Numbered from the stretch's first letter, positions 16,523-24,792 are shown. The stretch: 64,000 nucleotides of DNA from Cauispirillum nitrogeniifigens (GCF_049800675.1 NZ_JBLOOT010000001.1:640966-704965), one strand, 5' to 3'. Notes: generated by a model not told the origin, from the letters alone. Program-made: numbers and translations.

Positions 16523-17089
16523 ATGAAGATCCAGGCCAACACGATCCGCCCCGGCAACGTCCTTCAGCACAACGGCAAGAGTTGGTCGGTGCTCAAGATC
16601 CAGCTCGTCCAGCCCGGCAAGGGCGGCGCCTTCATCCAGGTCGAGATGCGCGACATCGACAGCGGCAACAAGACCAACGAACGCTGGCGCACCGCCGACA
16701 CCGTCGAGAAGCTGGAAGTCCGCGAGATTGACTGCCAGTACCTGTTCAAGGACGACGACGGCTACACCTTCATGGACAAGGAGACGTTCGAGCAGTTCTC
16801 CATGTCCATCGACAGCCTGGGCGACCAGGGCGCGTTCCTTCAGGACGGCATGGAAGTGACCGTCGACCTGATCGAGGGCCGTCCGGTGTCCGTCAACCTG
16901 CCGACCACCGTGGTCCTGGAAGTGGTCGAGGCCGACGCCGTGGTGAAGGGGCAGACCGCCTCCTCCTCCTACAAGCCCGGCGTGCTGTCCAACGGCGTGC
17001 GCGTGATGATCCCGCCGCATGTCGAAGCCGGCACCAAGATCGTCGTCAACACCGACACCGGCGAGTACGTCGAGCGGTTCAAGGGTTAA
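16523..17089 (+). CDS. efp: Translation elongation factor P
   Basis: EF-P rescues ribosomes stalled at polyproline. The 188 residues start MKIQANTIRPGNVLQHNGK. The tip loop is QPGKGGA with Lys33, the residue beta-lysylated in enterics. The C-terminal OB domain contains SSSYKPGVLSNGVRVMIPPHVE. The presence of epmA 4 kb upstream and of Lys33 together argue for the beta-lysine modification route. Clients in this window include TolA and the Pro-rich OmpA-domain protein at 18076, both rich in consecutive prolines. Confidence 0.97.
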   Translation: MKIQANTIRPGNVLQHNGKSWSVLKIQLVQPGKGGAFIQVEMRDIDSGNKTNERWRTADTVEKLEVREIDCQYLFKDDDGYTFMDKETFEQFSMSIDSLGDQGAFLQDGMEVTVDLIEGRPVSVNLPTTVVLEVVEADAVVKGQTASSSYKPGVLSNGVRVMIPPHVEAGTKIVVNTDTGEYVERFKG

Positions 17090-17104
17090 GGGGCGCCCCA
17101 TCCC

Positions 17105-17923
17105 ATGGCAGTGCGCTCCCCCCTCCTGAACGTCATGCACCGGGCCGCCGAAAAGGCGGCCAAGGGGCTGGTCCGCGACTTCGGCGAACTCGAACAGCTT
17201 CAGGTGTCCGTCAAGGGCGTGGCCGACTTCGTGTCGCAGGCCGACCTGCGGGCCGAGAAGATCATCCGCGCCGAGCTGTCCAAGGCCCGCCCCGGCTTCG
17301 GCTTCCTCCTGGAGGAAGGCGGCGAGGTGGAAGGCGACGGCCAGCACCGCTGGATCGTCGATCCCCTGGACGGCACCACCAACTTCCTGCACGGCATCCC
17401 CCACTTCGCCATCTCCATCGCCCTGGAGAAGGACGGGGAAATCGTCGCCGGGCTGATCTACAACCCCGTCACCGACGAGATGTTCACCGCCGAAAAGGGT
17501 GGTGGCGCCTTCTTCTCGGGCCGGCGCATGCGCGTTTCGGCGCGCCGGAAGATGGACGAGGCGGTCATCGCCACCGGCATCCCCCACAAGGGGCGCGGCG
17601 ACCATGACGCCTACCAGCCGCAGATCAAGCGGATCATGGCCCAGACCGCCGGCGTGCGCCGCTTCGGCTCGGCGGCGCTGGATCTCGCCTGGGTGGCCGC
17701 CGGCCGCTACGACGGCTTCTGGGAATGGGGCCTCAGCCCCTGGGACAGCGCCGCCGGCGTGCTGATGGTCAAGGAAGCCGGGGGCTACGTCTCTGGCCTG
17801 GAAGGCAAGGACCCGGTGTTCTCCGGCGATCTGGTGGCCTCCAACGAGCCGTTGCACTTCGCGCTGATGAAGCTGATCAAGGGTGGCGGCAACACCCTGA
17901 AGTTGGGTTCAGCGCAGGAATAG
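17105..17923 (+). CDS. suhB: Inositol monophosphatase family protein
   Basis: Mg-dependent phosphatase of the IMPase/SuhB family. The 272 residues carry DPLDGTTNFLHGIP (metal site 1 and phosphate loop), the LEEGGEVEG region with an upstream metal Glu, and WEWGLSPWDSAAGVLMVKEAGG (second metal Asp). SuhB-type enzymes also act in rRNA antitermination in enterics; whether that applies here is unknown. It follows efp by 15 bp, and the pair is a common alphaproteobacterial arrangement. Confidence 0.92.
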   Translation: MAVRSPLLNVMHRAAEKAAKGLVRDFGELEQLQVSVKGVADFVSQADLRAEKIIRAELSKARPGFGFLLEEGGEVEGDGQHRWIVDPLDGTTNFLHGIPHFAISIALEKDGEIVAGLIYNPVTDEMFTAEKGGGAFFSGRRMRVSARRKMDEAVIATGIPHKGRGDHDAYQPQIKRIMAQTAGVRRFGSAALDLAWVAAGRYDGFWEWGLSPWDSAAGVLMVKEAGGYVSGLEGKDPVFSGDLVASNEPLHFALMKLIKGGGNTLKLGSAQE

Positions 17924-17999
17924 GGCCCGCACGGGCCTTAGGCGCTGCTTTCGGAATACCGCCGAAGTATCGGAAAGTACCACGATTTCGGCCAGACTA

Positions 18000-18030
18000 G
18001 GGGGCGGCAAACTCGGTTGCCGCCCCCTTC
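18000..18030 (+). terminator. Rho-independent-like terminator after suhB
   Basis: A perfect 11-bp stem (GGGGGCGGCAA / TTGCCGCCCCC) with a 6-base loop is followed by a short T-rich stretch (TTCTGT). It sits 76 bp after the suhB stop. The T-run is weak, so termination efficiency is uncertain. Confidence 0.65.
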
Positions 18031-18044
18031 TGTCGTGGTATAGT
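18017..18044 (+). promoter_or_regulatory. Promoter for the OmpA-domain/channel operon
   Basis: TTGCCG (18017-18022), 16 bp, then TATAGT (18039-18044). The -35 hexamer lies in the right arm of the suhB terminator, a compact terminator-promoter arrangement. It reads toward the GTG at 18076. Confidence 0.5.
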
Positions 18045-18075
18045 GTGCCCTGCTGATGCAGGGGAGACACTCCAG

Positions 18076-19413
18076 GTGCAGGACGTCCGCAGAAATGACC
18101 GCGCCGCCCGCCGCGCCCACAACCGCCGCGCCCTCGCGCCGGCGCTCGGCGCGCTGATGGTGTTGGCCGCGCCCATGGTGGCGGCCCCGGCCATGGCGCA
18201 GGTCTACATCGACACCTCCGTCCTGGAGGATCTGGGGCCGGCGGAAAACCTGCCCGGCCTGCTGCACGGCCGCGTCACCCGCGATCTCAGCCCCTATGGC
18301 CTGGTGGCGCCGCCGGCCGCGTCCCCCGGACGGGCCGCCCCCGGCCACGCCAGCCCCGCCGCCCCCGGCCACGGTGCCACCGAACTGCTGATGGAGGAGC
18401 CGGCGCAGGTGCCACGCTCGCGCCTGCATGTCGCCGCCCCGGCCACCCGGCCGGCGCCGCCGGTCGAGGCCCTGACGCCCGTGACCCGCCCCGTCGCCCG
18501 CCCGACCCCGCCGCCGGCCCAGGTCCCGCAGGCACCCGTCCGCACCGCCCGCCCGGCGGACAAGCCGGCCGCGCCGGTGGCGGTCGCCGTCGCCGCGCCC
18601 GCGCCCATCCCGGAAAGGCTGGCCCCCGAAAAGCCGGCCCCCGAGGCACTGGTTCCCGACATGCCGGCCGCCAAGCCGGCTGCCCCGCCGGCCATGGCGC
18701 CTGCCGTGGCTGCGCCCGCTCCGACCCCGGCACGGGCCGAGCCCGCCGTGGCCGCCGTCGTCGCCCCGCCGCCGCCGCCCGCGCCGGTGCCGGCCGCCCC
18801 CATGGCCGCGCCGGCCGCCACTCCCGTGCCGCCGGCCCCGGCCGTGCCGACGGTGGCGCTGCCCCCCGCCCCGGCGGTCAGCGAAGCCACCATCAAGAGC
18901 GTCAGCGCCGCGATGGACACGCCGCTTCCCCCGGCGGCTCCGGCCGCGCCCCCGGCCCCGCGCGAGGAACCGCGCCCCGCCGCCAAGGCCCCGGCGCCCG
19001 CGCCGAGCCTGCTCGAACCGCCGACGAAGGCTGCGCCCACTCCGGCGCCGGCTCCCGCCCCTGCTCCTGCGGACAGTGTCGCGGCGGTGCCCCGCACGGC
19101 TGCGGGCATCGTCTCCCTGACCTTCGCGGCCGAGGAAACGGCGCTGCCTCCCGACGCCAAGGAGCAACTCGAAAGGGTGGCCAAACGGCTGATGGACGAT
19201 ACCGGCGCGCAGGCCCAGATTCTCGCCTACGCCGGGGCGCCCGACGGCAACACCTCGCGGGCGCGGCGCATCTCGCTGTCGCGCGCGCTGGCGGCCCGCA
19301 GCCTGCTGATGGATCGCGGCATCGCGTCGACCCGCATCGAGGTCCGCGCCCTGGGCGATCAGGTGCCCGACGGGTCGCCCGACCGCGTCGACGTCCGCGT
19401 GACCACGCCATGA
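18076..19413 (+). CDS. Exported Pro/Ala-rich protein with C-terminal OmpA domain
   Basis: The protein is 445 residues from a GTG at 18076, chosen because GGGGAG lies ten bases upstream. A signal peptide of about 40 residues ends in PAMAQV. A 250-residue low-complexity Pro/Ala/Val linker follows, then an OmpA-like peptidoglycan-binding domain (about 340-445: VSLTFAAEETALPPDAKEQL, ILAYAGAPDGNTSRARRISL, SRALAARSLLMDRGI). The long flexible linker could span the periplasm. It sits 58 bp ahead of the channel genes at 19472 and 20633. The function is unknown; a load-bearing or anchoring role is inferred. Confidence 0.78.
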   Translation: MQDVRRNDRAARRAHNRRALAPALGALMVLAAPMVAAPAMAQVYIDTSVLEDLGPAENLPGLLHGRVTRDLSPYGLVAPPAASPGRAAPGHASPAAPGHGATELLMEEPAQVPRSRLHVAAPATRPAPPVEALTPVTRPVARPTPPPAQVPQAPVRTARPADKPAAPVAVAVAAPAPIPERLAPEKPAPEALVPDMPAAKPAAPPAMAPAVAAPAPTPARAEPAVAAVVAPPPPPAPVPAAPMAAPAATPVPPAPAVPTVALPPAPAVSEATIKSVSAAMDTPLPPAAPAAPPAPREEPRPAAKAPAPAPSLLEPPTKAAPTPAPAPAPAPADSVAAVPRTAAGIVSLTFAAEETALPPDAKEQLERVAKRLMDDTGAQAQILAYAGAPDGNTSRARRISLSRALAARSLLMDRGIASTRIEVRALGDQVPDGSPDRVDVRVTTP

Positions 19414-19471
19414 TGCGAAGGCTCCCGACCGGGGCATACCCCTGTTTCCGCCCTGTGGAGGTAAGTAAGGC

Positions 19472-20629
19472 ATGAACCGCCCCCGCCGCTTCCTGCTGCG
19501 CATGGTCGTTTTCCTGGTCGCCGTGCTGGGTGTCGCGGCGGCGCTGTCCCCGGCGGTGGTCCCGGCGTTCATGGCCAACCCGGCGCTCAACGGCCTGATC
19601 CTGGGCGTCCTGCTGGTCGGCGTTGCCCTGAACATCCGCCAGGTGGTGATGCTGCGGCCCGAAGTGGCGTGGATCGAACGCTTCCGCCTCGACCAGGACA
19701 GCGTGCGCGCCACCACCGACCACGGGCCGCGCCTGCTCGCCCCCATGGCGACCATGCTGGCCGAACACAAGGGGCGCGGCCGCTTCATGCTGTCGGCCCC
19801 GGCCATGCGCTCCATGCTCGACGGCATCGCCGCCCGCCTGGACGAGGCACGCGACATCTCCCGCTACTTCATCGGCCTGTCCATCTTCCTCGGGCTGCTG
19901 GGCACCTTCTGGGGGCTGTTGCAGACCATCGATTCGATCGCCGCCGTCATCGGCGGCATGGACTTCGCGGCCGGCAACGACATGACGGCGGTGCTGGCCA
20001 ATCTCCAGGACGGCATCTCGGCGCCGCTGGAGGGCATGGGCACGGCGTTTTCGTCATCGCTGTTCGGCCTTGCCGGGTCTCTGGTGCTGGGCTTCCTGGA
20101 CCTCCAGTCCGGGCAGGCGCAGAACGCCTTCTTCACCGACCTGGAGGACTGGCTGTCGGGCATCACCCGGCTGTCGTCGGGCGTCGGCGACGGTGGCGGC
20201 GACCAGTCGGTTCCGGCCTACATCCAGGCCCTGCTGGAACAGACCGCCGAAAGCATCGACGAGCTTCAGCGCACCCTGGCGCGCGGGGAGGACAGCCGGG
20301 GCGCCGCCCTGACCTACCAGCGCGATCTGGTCGACCGCCTGACCACCCTGACCGACCAGATGCGGGCCGAGCAGCAGGTGCTTCTGAAGATGGCCGAGGG
20401 GCAGGTCGAACTGCGCCAGACCCTGGCCCGCTTCGGCGAGGCCCTGACCCGGCCGCAGACCAGCGCCATCGACGATGCCTCGCGCGGGCACCTGCGCAAC
20501 ATGGACGTCGCCCTGCAACGCCTGGCCGACGAGGCGCAGCGCGGCCGCGATGAGGCGGTGCGCGAGATCCGCTCGGAGATCAAGCTGCTGGCCCGCACCA
20601 TCGCCGCCATCGCCGAGGAAGAGCGCTAA
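19472..20629 (+). CDS. MotA/TolQ/ExbB-family proton channel protein
   Basis: A 385-residue protein with two N-terminal membrane helices (about 10-30 and 38-55). A second pair lies at about 130-155 and 185-215, containing GLLGTFWGLLQTIDSIAAVI and GMGTAFSSSLFGLAGSLVLG, the family signature for stator-type channels. The last 150 residues are a charged helical tail predicted to project into the cytoplasm. It lies 3 bp before the MotB-like gene, so the two are translationally linked. It is longer than TolQ, and its tail resembles stator proteins that transmit a signal inward. Confidence 0.82.
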   Translation: MNRPRRFLLRMVVFLVAVLGVAAALSPAVVPAFMANPALNGLILGVLLVGVALNIRQVVMLRPEVAWIERFRLDQDSVRATTDHGPRLLAPMATMLAEHKGRGRFMLSAPAMRSMLDGIAARLDEARDISRYFIGLSIFLGLLGTFWGLLQTIDSIAAVIGGMDFAAGNDMTAVLANLQDGISAPLEGMGTAFSSSLFGLAGSLVLGFLDLQSGQAQNAFFTDLEDWLSGITRLSSGVGDGGGDQSVPAYIQALLEQTAESIDELQRTLARGEDSRGAALTYQRDLVDRLTTLTDQMRAEQQVLLKMAEGQVELRQTLARFGEALTRPQTSAIDDASRGHLRNMDVALQRLADEAQRGRDEAVREIRSEIKLLARTIAAIAEEER

Positions 20630-20632
20630 CGC

Positions 20633-21718
20633 ATGGCTCTGCGCCGCAGCCGTCAACGCACCGTCGACATCTGGCCGGGTTTCGTGGACGCCCTGTCCAC
20701 GCTGCTGATCCTGGTCATCTTCGTGCTGATGGTCTTCGTGCTGTCCCAGGTGTTCCTGGGCCACGCCCTGACCGGCCGCGAGGAGGCGCTGAGCCGCCTC
20801 AACCGCGAGATTTCCGAGATGGCGCAGCTCCTGAAGTTGGAGCGCCGCGCCAATGAGGACCTGCGCACCAGCCTGTCGCAGATGTCCAGCCAGTTGGTCG
20901 AGGCCCAGAGCCAGATCGAGGCCATGGGTGCCGGCAGCCGCCAGAGCGACCAGCAGATCGCCGGCCTGCGCGACGACATCGCCGCGCTGAAGGCCCTGCG
21001 CGCCGACCTGGAACGCCAGATCCAGGAGCGCGACCGCCTGCTGTCCGAGGGCGAGGGCCGCCTGGAGGAACAGGAGCGCATCAGCGAGCAGGCCCGCGCC
21101 CAGGCCGCCCTGCTGCGCCAGCAGCTTGAGGCCCTGCGCCAGGAAATGGCCCGGCTGGCCGACGCCCTGAACGCCGCCGAGGCCGTCACCGCCGAGCAGA
21201 AGGCGCAGATCTCCGACCTCGGCAAACAGCTCAACCGCGCCCTGGCGACCAAGGTGCAGGAACTGCAACGCTACCGCTCGGAGTTCTTCGGCCGCCTGCG
21301 CGACGTGCTGGGCGATCGCGCCGACATCCGCATCGAGGGCGACCGCTTCGTGTTCCAGTCGGAGGTTCTGTTTGAAAGCGCCTCGGCGGAGCTGGAGCCG
21401 CAGGGGCGCGAGCAGCTCGACCACCTGGCAACCGCGTTGCTGGACATCGCCAAGAACATCCCGCCGGAGATCGACTGGCTGCTGCGCGTCGACGGCCACA
21501 CCGACCGCCGGCCCATCGCCACCGCGCAGTTCCGCTCCAACTGGGAACTGTCGGCGGCGCGCGCCATCTCGGTGGTCAACTACCTGATCGAGCGCGGCGT
21601 GCCGCCCCACCGCCTGGCCGCCGCCGGCTTCGGCGAATACCAGCCGCTGACCCCGGACACGGGGATGGACGCCATGCGCCGCAACCGCCGCATCGAAATG
21701 AAACTGGACCAGCGTTAG
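20633..21718 (+). CDS. MotB-like protein: single TM, long coiled coil, OmpA domain
   Basis: The 361 residues begin with a basic start (MALRRSRQRTVDIWPGFVDA). One membrane helix follows, with an Asp at its start (FVDALSTLLILVIFVLMVFV), the position of the channel Asp in MotB/TolR/ExbD. Residues about 50-215 are a continuous coiled coil rich in Glu/Gln/Arg. The C-terminal domain is OmpA/MotB-type (VLFESASAELEPQGREQLDH, RVDGHTDRRPI, AAGFGEYQPL, MRRNRRIEMKL). With 19472-20629 it should form an ion-driven stator that grips peptidoglycan. The cargo or output is not known. Confidence 0.85.
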   Translation: MALRRSRQRTVDIWPGFVDALSTLLILVIFVLMVFVLSQVFLGHALTGREEALSRLNREISEMAQLLKLERRANEDLRTSLSQMSSQLVEAQSQIEAMGAGSRQSDQQIAGLRDDIAALKALRADLERQIQERDRLLSEGEGRLEEQERISEQARAQAALLRQQLEALRQEMARLADALNAAEAVTAEQKAQISDLGKQLNRALATKVQELQRYRSEFFGRLRDVLGDRADIRIEGDRFVFQSEVLFESASAELEPQGREQLDHLATALLDIAKNIPPEIDWLLRVDGHTDRRPIATAQFRSNWELSAARAISVVNYLIERGVPPHRLAAAGFGEYQPLTPDTGMDAMRRNRRIEMKLDQR

Positions 21719-21737
21719 GACACGGCTTTACCAGGGC

Positions 21738-21766
21738 TTGCGTCGGGCGGGCGATCTGGGTATATA
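21738..21766 (+). promoter_or_regulatory. rpmE promoter
   Basis: TTGCGT (21738-21743), a 17-bp spacer, then TATATA (21761-21766), 28 bp before the rpmE ATG. This is one of the best sigma-70-type matches in the window. Confidence 0.6.
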
Positions 21767-21793
21767 AGCCGCTCTTTTGCGGAGAGTACGGTC

Positions 21794-22009
21794 ATGAAGC
21801 AGGACATCCATCCGGATTACCATGAAGTCACCGTCGTGATGACCGACGGCACCGAGTTCAAGACGCGGTCGACCATGAAGGGCGACACCCTGCGTCTGGA
21901 CATCGACCCGAAGTCCCACCCGGCGTGGACCGGCAAGCACCGCCTGATCGACACCGGCGGCCAGATTGCCAAGTTCAACAAGAAGTTCGCCGCGTTCGGC
22001 CTGAAGTAA
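21794..22009 (+). CDS. rpmE: 50S ribosomal protein L31, zinc-free form
   Basis: The 71 residues start MKQDIHPDYHEVTVVMTDG, typical of L31. The paired cysteines that bind zinc in the classical C+ form are absent, so this is a C-minus type L31 that does not depend on zinc. Alphaproteobacteria commonly carry this form as their housekeeping copy. GGAGAG lies nine bases before the ATG. Confidence 0.95.
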   Translation: MKQDIHPDYHEVTVVMTDGTEFKTRSTMKGDTLRLDIDPKSHPAWTGKHRLIDTGGQIAKFNKKFAAFGLK

Positions 22010-22167
22010 GGTCGGCCGGGACGGTTCCTCCGCCAGGACGAACCGCCCCCGCGCCGTATCGGCACCATGCATTCAAATGGTGTGACGGCCGGCATAGCCG
22101 GATGATAAAAAGGGGCGGTACCAAGGATCTGGTACGGCAGGATCCGCTTCCCCAGGATACGATAGTC

Positions 22168-24144
22168 ATGCCTACGCTCGTCCACTACGAGGTCTATGTC
22201 CAGGAACAGCGCGGCTGGATTCTCCAGGGGCGCTATCCGGGCGACGAGCGCGATGTCGCCATCGCCGATGCCAAGGCCCTTGAACTGGACACCCGCCTGC
22301 CGGTGCGCGTTCTCAAGGAGACCTACTCCACCGAGAGCAGCGAAGGCACCGAGTCCCTGGTCTACAAGGGGCGGTTCCAGCCCAAGGCCGGATCGTCCAT
22401 GCAGCGCATCAACAGCGGCGGCCCGGCGGGTGCCCCGCGCGGCGCCATCGAAACCGCCGGCATGGGCGACGCCGCCCCCTTCAGCCTGAGCGACATCGAA
22501 GCGCACTACGGCGAGCAGGCCATGCGCAGCCGGGGACGCGCCACCGCCGACTTCATGATCCGCATGATCATGGTGCTTGGGGCGTCCCTGGGGCTGGCGG
22601 TGCTGGGCACCGCCCTGGTGTCCGTCATCCTGGGCCGCAGCGGAGCCATCTCGTCCGGCGGCGCACACTCCATGCTGCTGTTCCTGGTGTTCATGGCCCT
22701 GTTCCTGGCGACCGCCGTGCCCAGCGCCATGAAGTACCTGCCGCAGGACCTTTTCAATCCGCCCCAGGGCGGGCCGCAGCAGCGCAAGCCGTCGTTCTGG
22801 AAGCAGCTTGCCGTTGTCCTGTGGCCGGCCCCGCGCCCGGACGATCTGGTGCCCGAGGCGCCGCCGCCGCCTCCCGTCGCCCCGGCCGCCAAGGCCGACC
22901 CGGTCCAGCCGCCGGCCCCGGTGGCCGAGGCTCCGGCCGAGCCGCCGCCGGCCGACGCCGCCGACAGCGCGGCCGCCCAGGCGCAAGCCGCCAAGGACGC
23001 CGCCTCGGCCGAGTCCGCGGCCCCGGCCGAGGAAACGCCCGACGAGGCCAAGGCCGAGAACCCGCGCTTTGAAAAGGCGCGCATGGCGGCGATGAAGTTC
23101 CTCGGCGGCGCGGTCAACGCCATCAAGACCACCCATCCGCAGCTCGATGCCTACAACAAGTTCGGCGTCAACCTGTACCTGGCCGGCGCCTGCGACGCCC
23201 TGGCCAAGGCGCATCAGCTCGATGAGCTGCGGCAGGCCGATCTGGTGCGCGAGTGCGTGGAGGTCATCGGCACCCGCCCCGATCAGGCCCGCCAGCTTGT
23301 CGAGCGCCTGGGCGGCTACCGCAACGAGACGCGCTATCACCAGATGATCGCCGCCGGCTTCACGGCCATGGAAGTCTACCTGTCGGGCCATTCCGACCCC
23401 TTCATCGCCATCGGTGGCGTGATGAAGGACTGGAACACCCCGCAGTCGCGGCAGATTGCCTCCAACGCCGTGACCCTGCTGTTCACCGACATGGTCGGGT
23501 CCACCGACATGACCCAGGCCGTCGGCGACATGGCCGCCCAGGACGTCATCCGCGCCCACAACCACATCGTGCGCACGGCCCTGTCCCACTTCGGCGGCCG
23601 CGAGGTCAAGCACACCGGCGACGGCATCATGGCCAGCTTCGACGAGCCCGAGGATGCCGTGCGCGCCGCCGTGGAGATCCAGCAGCGCGCCGCCCAGCAT
23701 ACGGCCCGCTGGCCCAAGCTGCCGCTGCGCCTGCGCATCGGCATGAACACCGGCGAGCCGATCATCGAGGAAAACGACTACTTCGGCGCCACCGTGCAGA
23801 TCGCCGCCCGCGTCTGCGCCGCCGCCGGGGCCGATCAGGTCTGGGTGGCCCAGGCCACCCGCACGCTGGTCCCGGCGACGTCGGGCCTGCGCTTCCGCGA
23901 CCGCGGCCCGCACTCCCTCAAGGGAGTGACCGAGAAGATCACCCTGCACGAGGTGCTGTGGAGCGAGCCGGCCGGGAAGCCCGTTCCAGGCGCCACGATC
24001 ACCGCCGCCGGCACCAAGCTGCCCCCCACTCCCGCGACGGCGCCCCGGCCCGCCCCGGTCCCGGCCGAACCGCCGAAGGCAACCGCCGCGACCCCGACAG
24101 CAGCCCCGGCAGCGGCCGCGAAGCCGCCGCTGAAGGCGTCTTGA
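22168..24144 (+). CDS. Membrane-linked class III adenylate/guanylate cyclase
   Basis: A 658-residue protein from ATG 22168. An N-terminal soluble region (about 1-130) contains strand-rich HYEVYVQEQRGWILQGRYPG. Two membrane helices follow (about 135-165 and 170-195), then a Pro/Ala/Glu-rich linker, a helical segment, and a class III cyclase domain (about 430-600). That domain has LFTDMVGSTDMTQAVGD (metal Asp), VKHTGDGIMASFDEPEDAV (second metal Asp and purine Lys), RIGMNTGEPIIEENDYFGATV, and AARVCAAAGADQVWVA. A Pro/Ala-rich tail ends the protein. The product (cAMP or cGMP) is not certain, but the KTGDG pattern favours cAMP. Confidence 0.86.
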   Translation: MPTLVHYEVYVQEQRGWILQGRYPGDERDVAIADAKALELDTRLPVRVLKETYSTESSEGTESLVYKGRFQPKAGSSMQRINSGGPAGAPRGAIETAGMGDAAPFSLSDIEAHYGEQAMRSRGRATADFMIRMIMVLGASLGLAVLGTALVSVILGRSGAISSGGAHSMLLFLVFMALFLATAVPSAMKYLPQDLFNPPQGGPQQRKPSFWKQLAVVLWPAPRPDDLVPEAPPPPPVAPAAKADPVQPPAPVAEAPAEPPPADAADSAAAQAQAAKDAASAESAAPAEETPDEAKAENPRFEKARMAAMKFLGGAVNAIKTTHPQLDAYNKFGVNLYLAGACDALAKAHQLDELRQADLVRECVEVIGTRPDQARQLVERLGGYRNETRYHQMIAAGFTAMEVYLSGHSDPFIAIGGVMKDWNTPQSRQIASNAVTLLFTDMVGSTDMTQAVGDMAAQDVIRAHNHIVRTALSHFGGREVKHTGDGIMASFDEPEDAVRAAVEIQQRAAQHTARWPKLPLRLRIGMNTGEPIIEENDYFGATVQIAARVCAAAGADQVWVAQATRTLVPATSGLRFRDRGPHSLKGVTEKITLHEVLWSEPAGKPVPGATITAAGTKLPPTPATAPRPAPVPAEPPKATAATPTAAPAAAAKPPLKAS

Positions 24145-24169
24145 CGGGCGACGAAGCCTGACACATATC
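24140..24169 (+). promoter_or_regulatory. Possible RpoH (sigma-32) promoter for the Hsp20 gene
   Basis: CTTGAC (24140-24145) and CATATC (24164-24169), 18 bp apart, resemble alphaproteobacterial heat-shock promoters. The first box overlaps the stop codon of the cyclase gene. The predicted start would fall just before the three-hairpin leader. The assignment is by eye. Confidence 0.4.
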
Positions 24170-24175
24170 CCCACG

Positions 24176-24264
24176 GCCGGACGCCTGCACAGGGTCCGGC
24201 AGAGCAGAGCGGGGCGCGATCATGAGGATGCGCCCCACCGTCATATCGCTCCGTGGAGGATGTG
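24176..24264 (+). promoter_or_regulatory. ROSE-type RNA thermometer in the Hsp20 leader
   Basis: Three hairpins precede the ATG at 24269. The first pairs GCCGGAC (24176-24182) with GTCCGGC (24194-24200). The second pairs GGGGCGC (24211-24217) with GCGCCCC (24230-24236). The third pairs CATATCGCT (24242-24250) with AGGATGTG (24257-24264). In the third stem UCGCU pairs with the AGGA ribosome site, leaving one bulged G. This is the hallmark of ROSE elements, which melt at high temperature and free the ribosome site of small heat-shock genes. AGGA ends eight bases before the ATG. Confidence 0.85.
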
Positions 24265-24268
24265 GACC

Positions 24269-24736
24269 ATGCGTACCTTCGATCTGTCTCCGTTGCATCG
24301 CTTCACCGTCGGTTTCGACAACGTCAACCGGCTTCTCGATGCCGCCTCGCGCCTTGAGGAAACCGCTCCCGCCTACCCGCCCTACAACATCGAAAAGCGC
24401 GGCGAGGATACTTACCGCGTCAGCATGGCGGTGGCCGGGTTCTCCGAAAACGACCTCGACATCACCGTTCAGGACAATGGCCTGATCATCCGCGGCCGCC
24501 TGGACAAGGCCGAGGGCGAGGACGCGCCGCAGTACCTGCACCACGGCATCGCCACCCGCGCCTTCGAACGCCGCTTCCAGCTCGCCGACCACATCAAGGT
24601 GACCGGGGCGAGCCTGATCAACGGCTTGCTGCATGTGGACCTGGCCCGCGAGGTGCCGGAGGCCAAGAAGCCGCGCAAGATCGAGATCGCCCACGGCCCG
24701 GCACCCAAGGCGCTGGAGCACTCGCAGGCCGCCTGA
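24269..24736 (+). CDS. Hsp20/alpha-crystallin small heat-shock protein (IbpA type)
   Basis: A 155-residue holdase chaperone. The N-terminus MRTFDLSPLHRFTVGFDNVN matches IbpA/HspH class A proteins of alphaproteobacteria. The alpha-crystallin domain follows (about 35-130: PPYNIEKRGEDTYRVSMAVA, GRAFERRFQL-like AFERRFQLADHIKV, INGLLHVDLARE). A short tail contains KKPRKIEIA, replacing the I-x-I anchor region. Expression is probably controlled by the ROSE leader. A strong terminator follows the gene. Confidence 0.95.
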   Translation: MRTFDLSPLHRFTVGFDNVNRLLDAASRLEETAPAYPPYNIEKRGEDTYRVSMAVAGFSENDLDITVQDNGLIIRGRLDKAEGEDAPQYLHHGIATRAFERRFQLADHIKVTGASLINGLLHVDLAREVPEAKKPRKIEIAHGPAPKALEHSQAA

Positions 24737-24761
24737 CCGGCCTTCCGCGACAGGTGACGGA

Positions 24762-24792
24762 GACGGCGGGGACATCCCCGCCGTCTTTTTTT
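24762..24792 (+). terminator. Rho-independent terminator after the Hsp20 gene
   Basis: A perfect 10-bp stem (GACGGCGGGG / CCCCGCCGTC) with loop ACAT is followed by seven T residues. It lies 25 bp after the Hsp20 stop. It is the best classical terminator in the window. Confidence 0.93.

Noticed and set aside
19472..21718. Zorya (ZorAB) anti-phage system
   Set aside because: The MotA/MotB-like architecture is similar, but no ZorC, ZorD or ZorE is nearby and the neighbours (OmpA protein, rpmE) look like core genome.
24222..24485. ORF starting inside the Hsp20 leader
   Set aside because: Overlaps the ROSE hairpins in another frame and has no family features.
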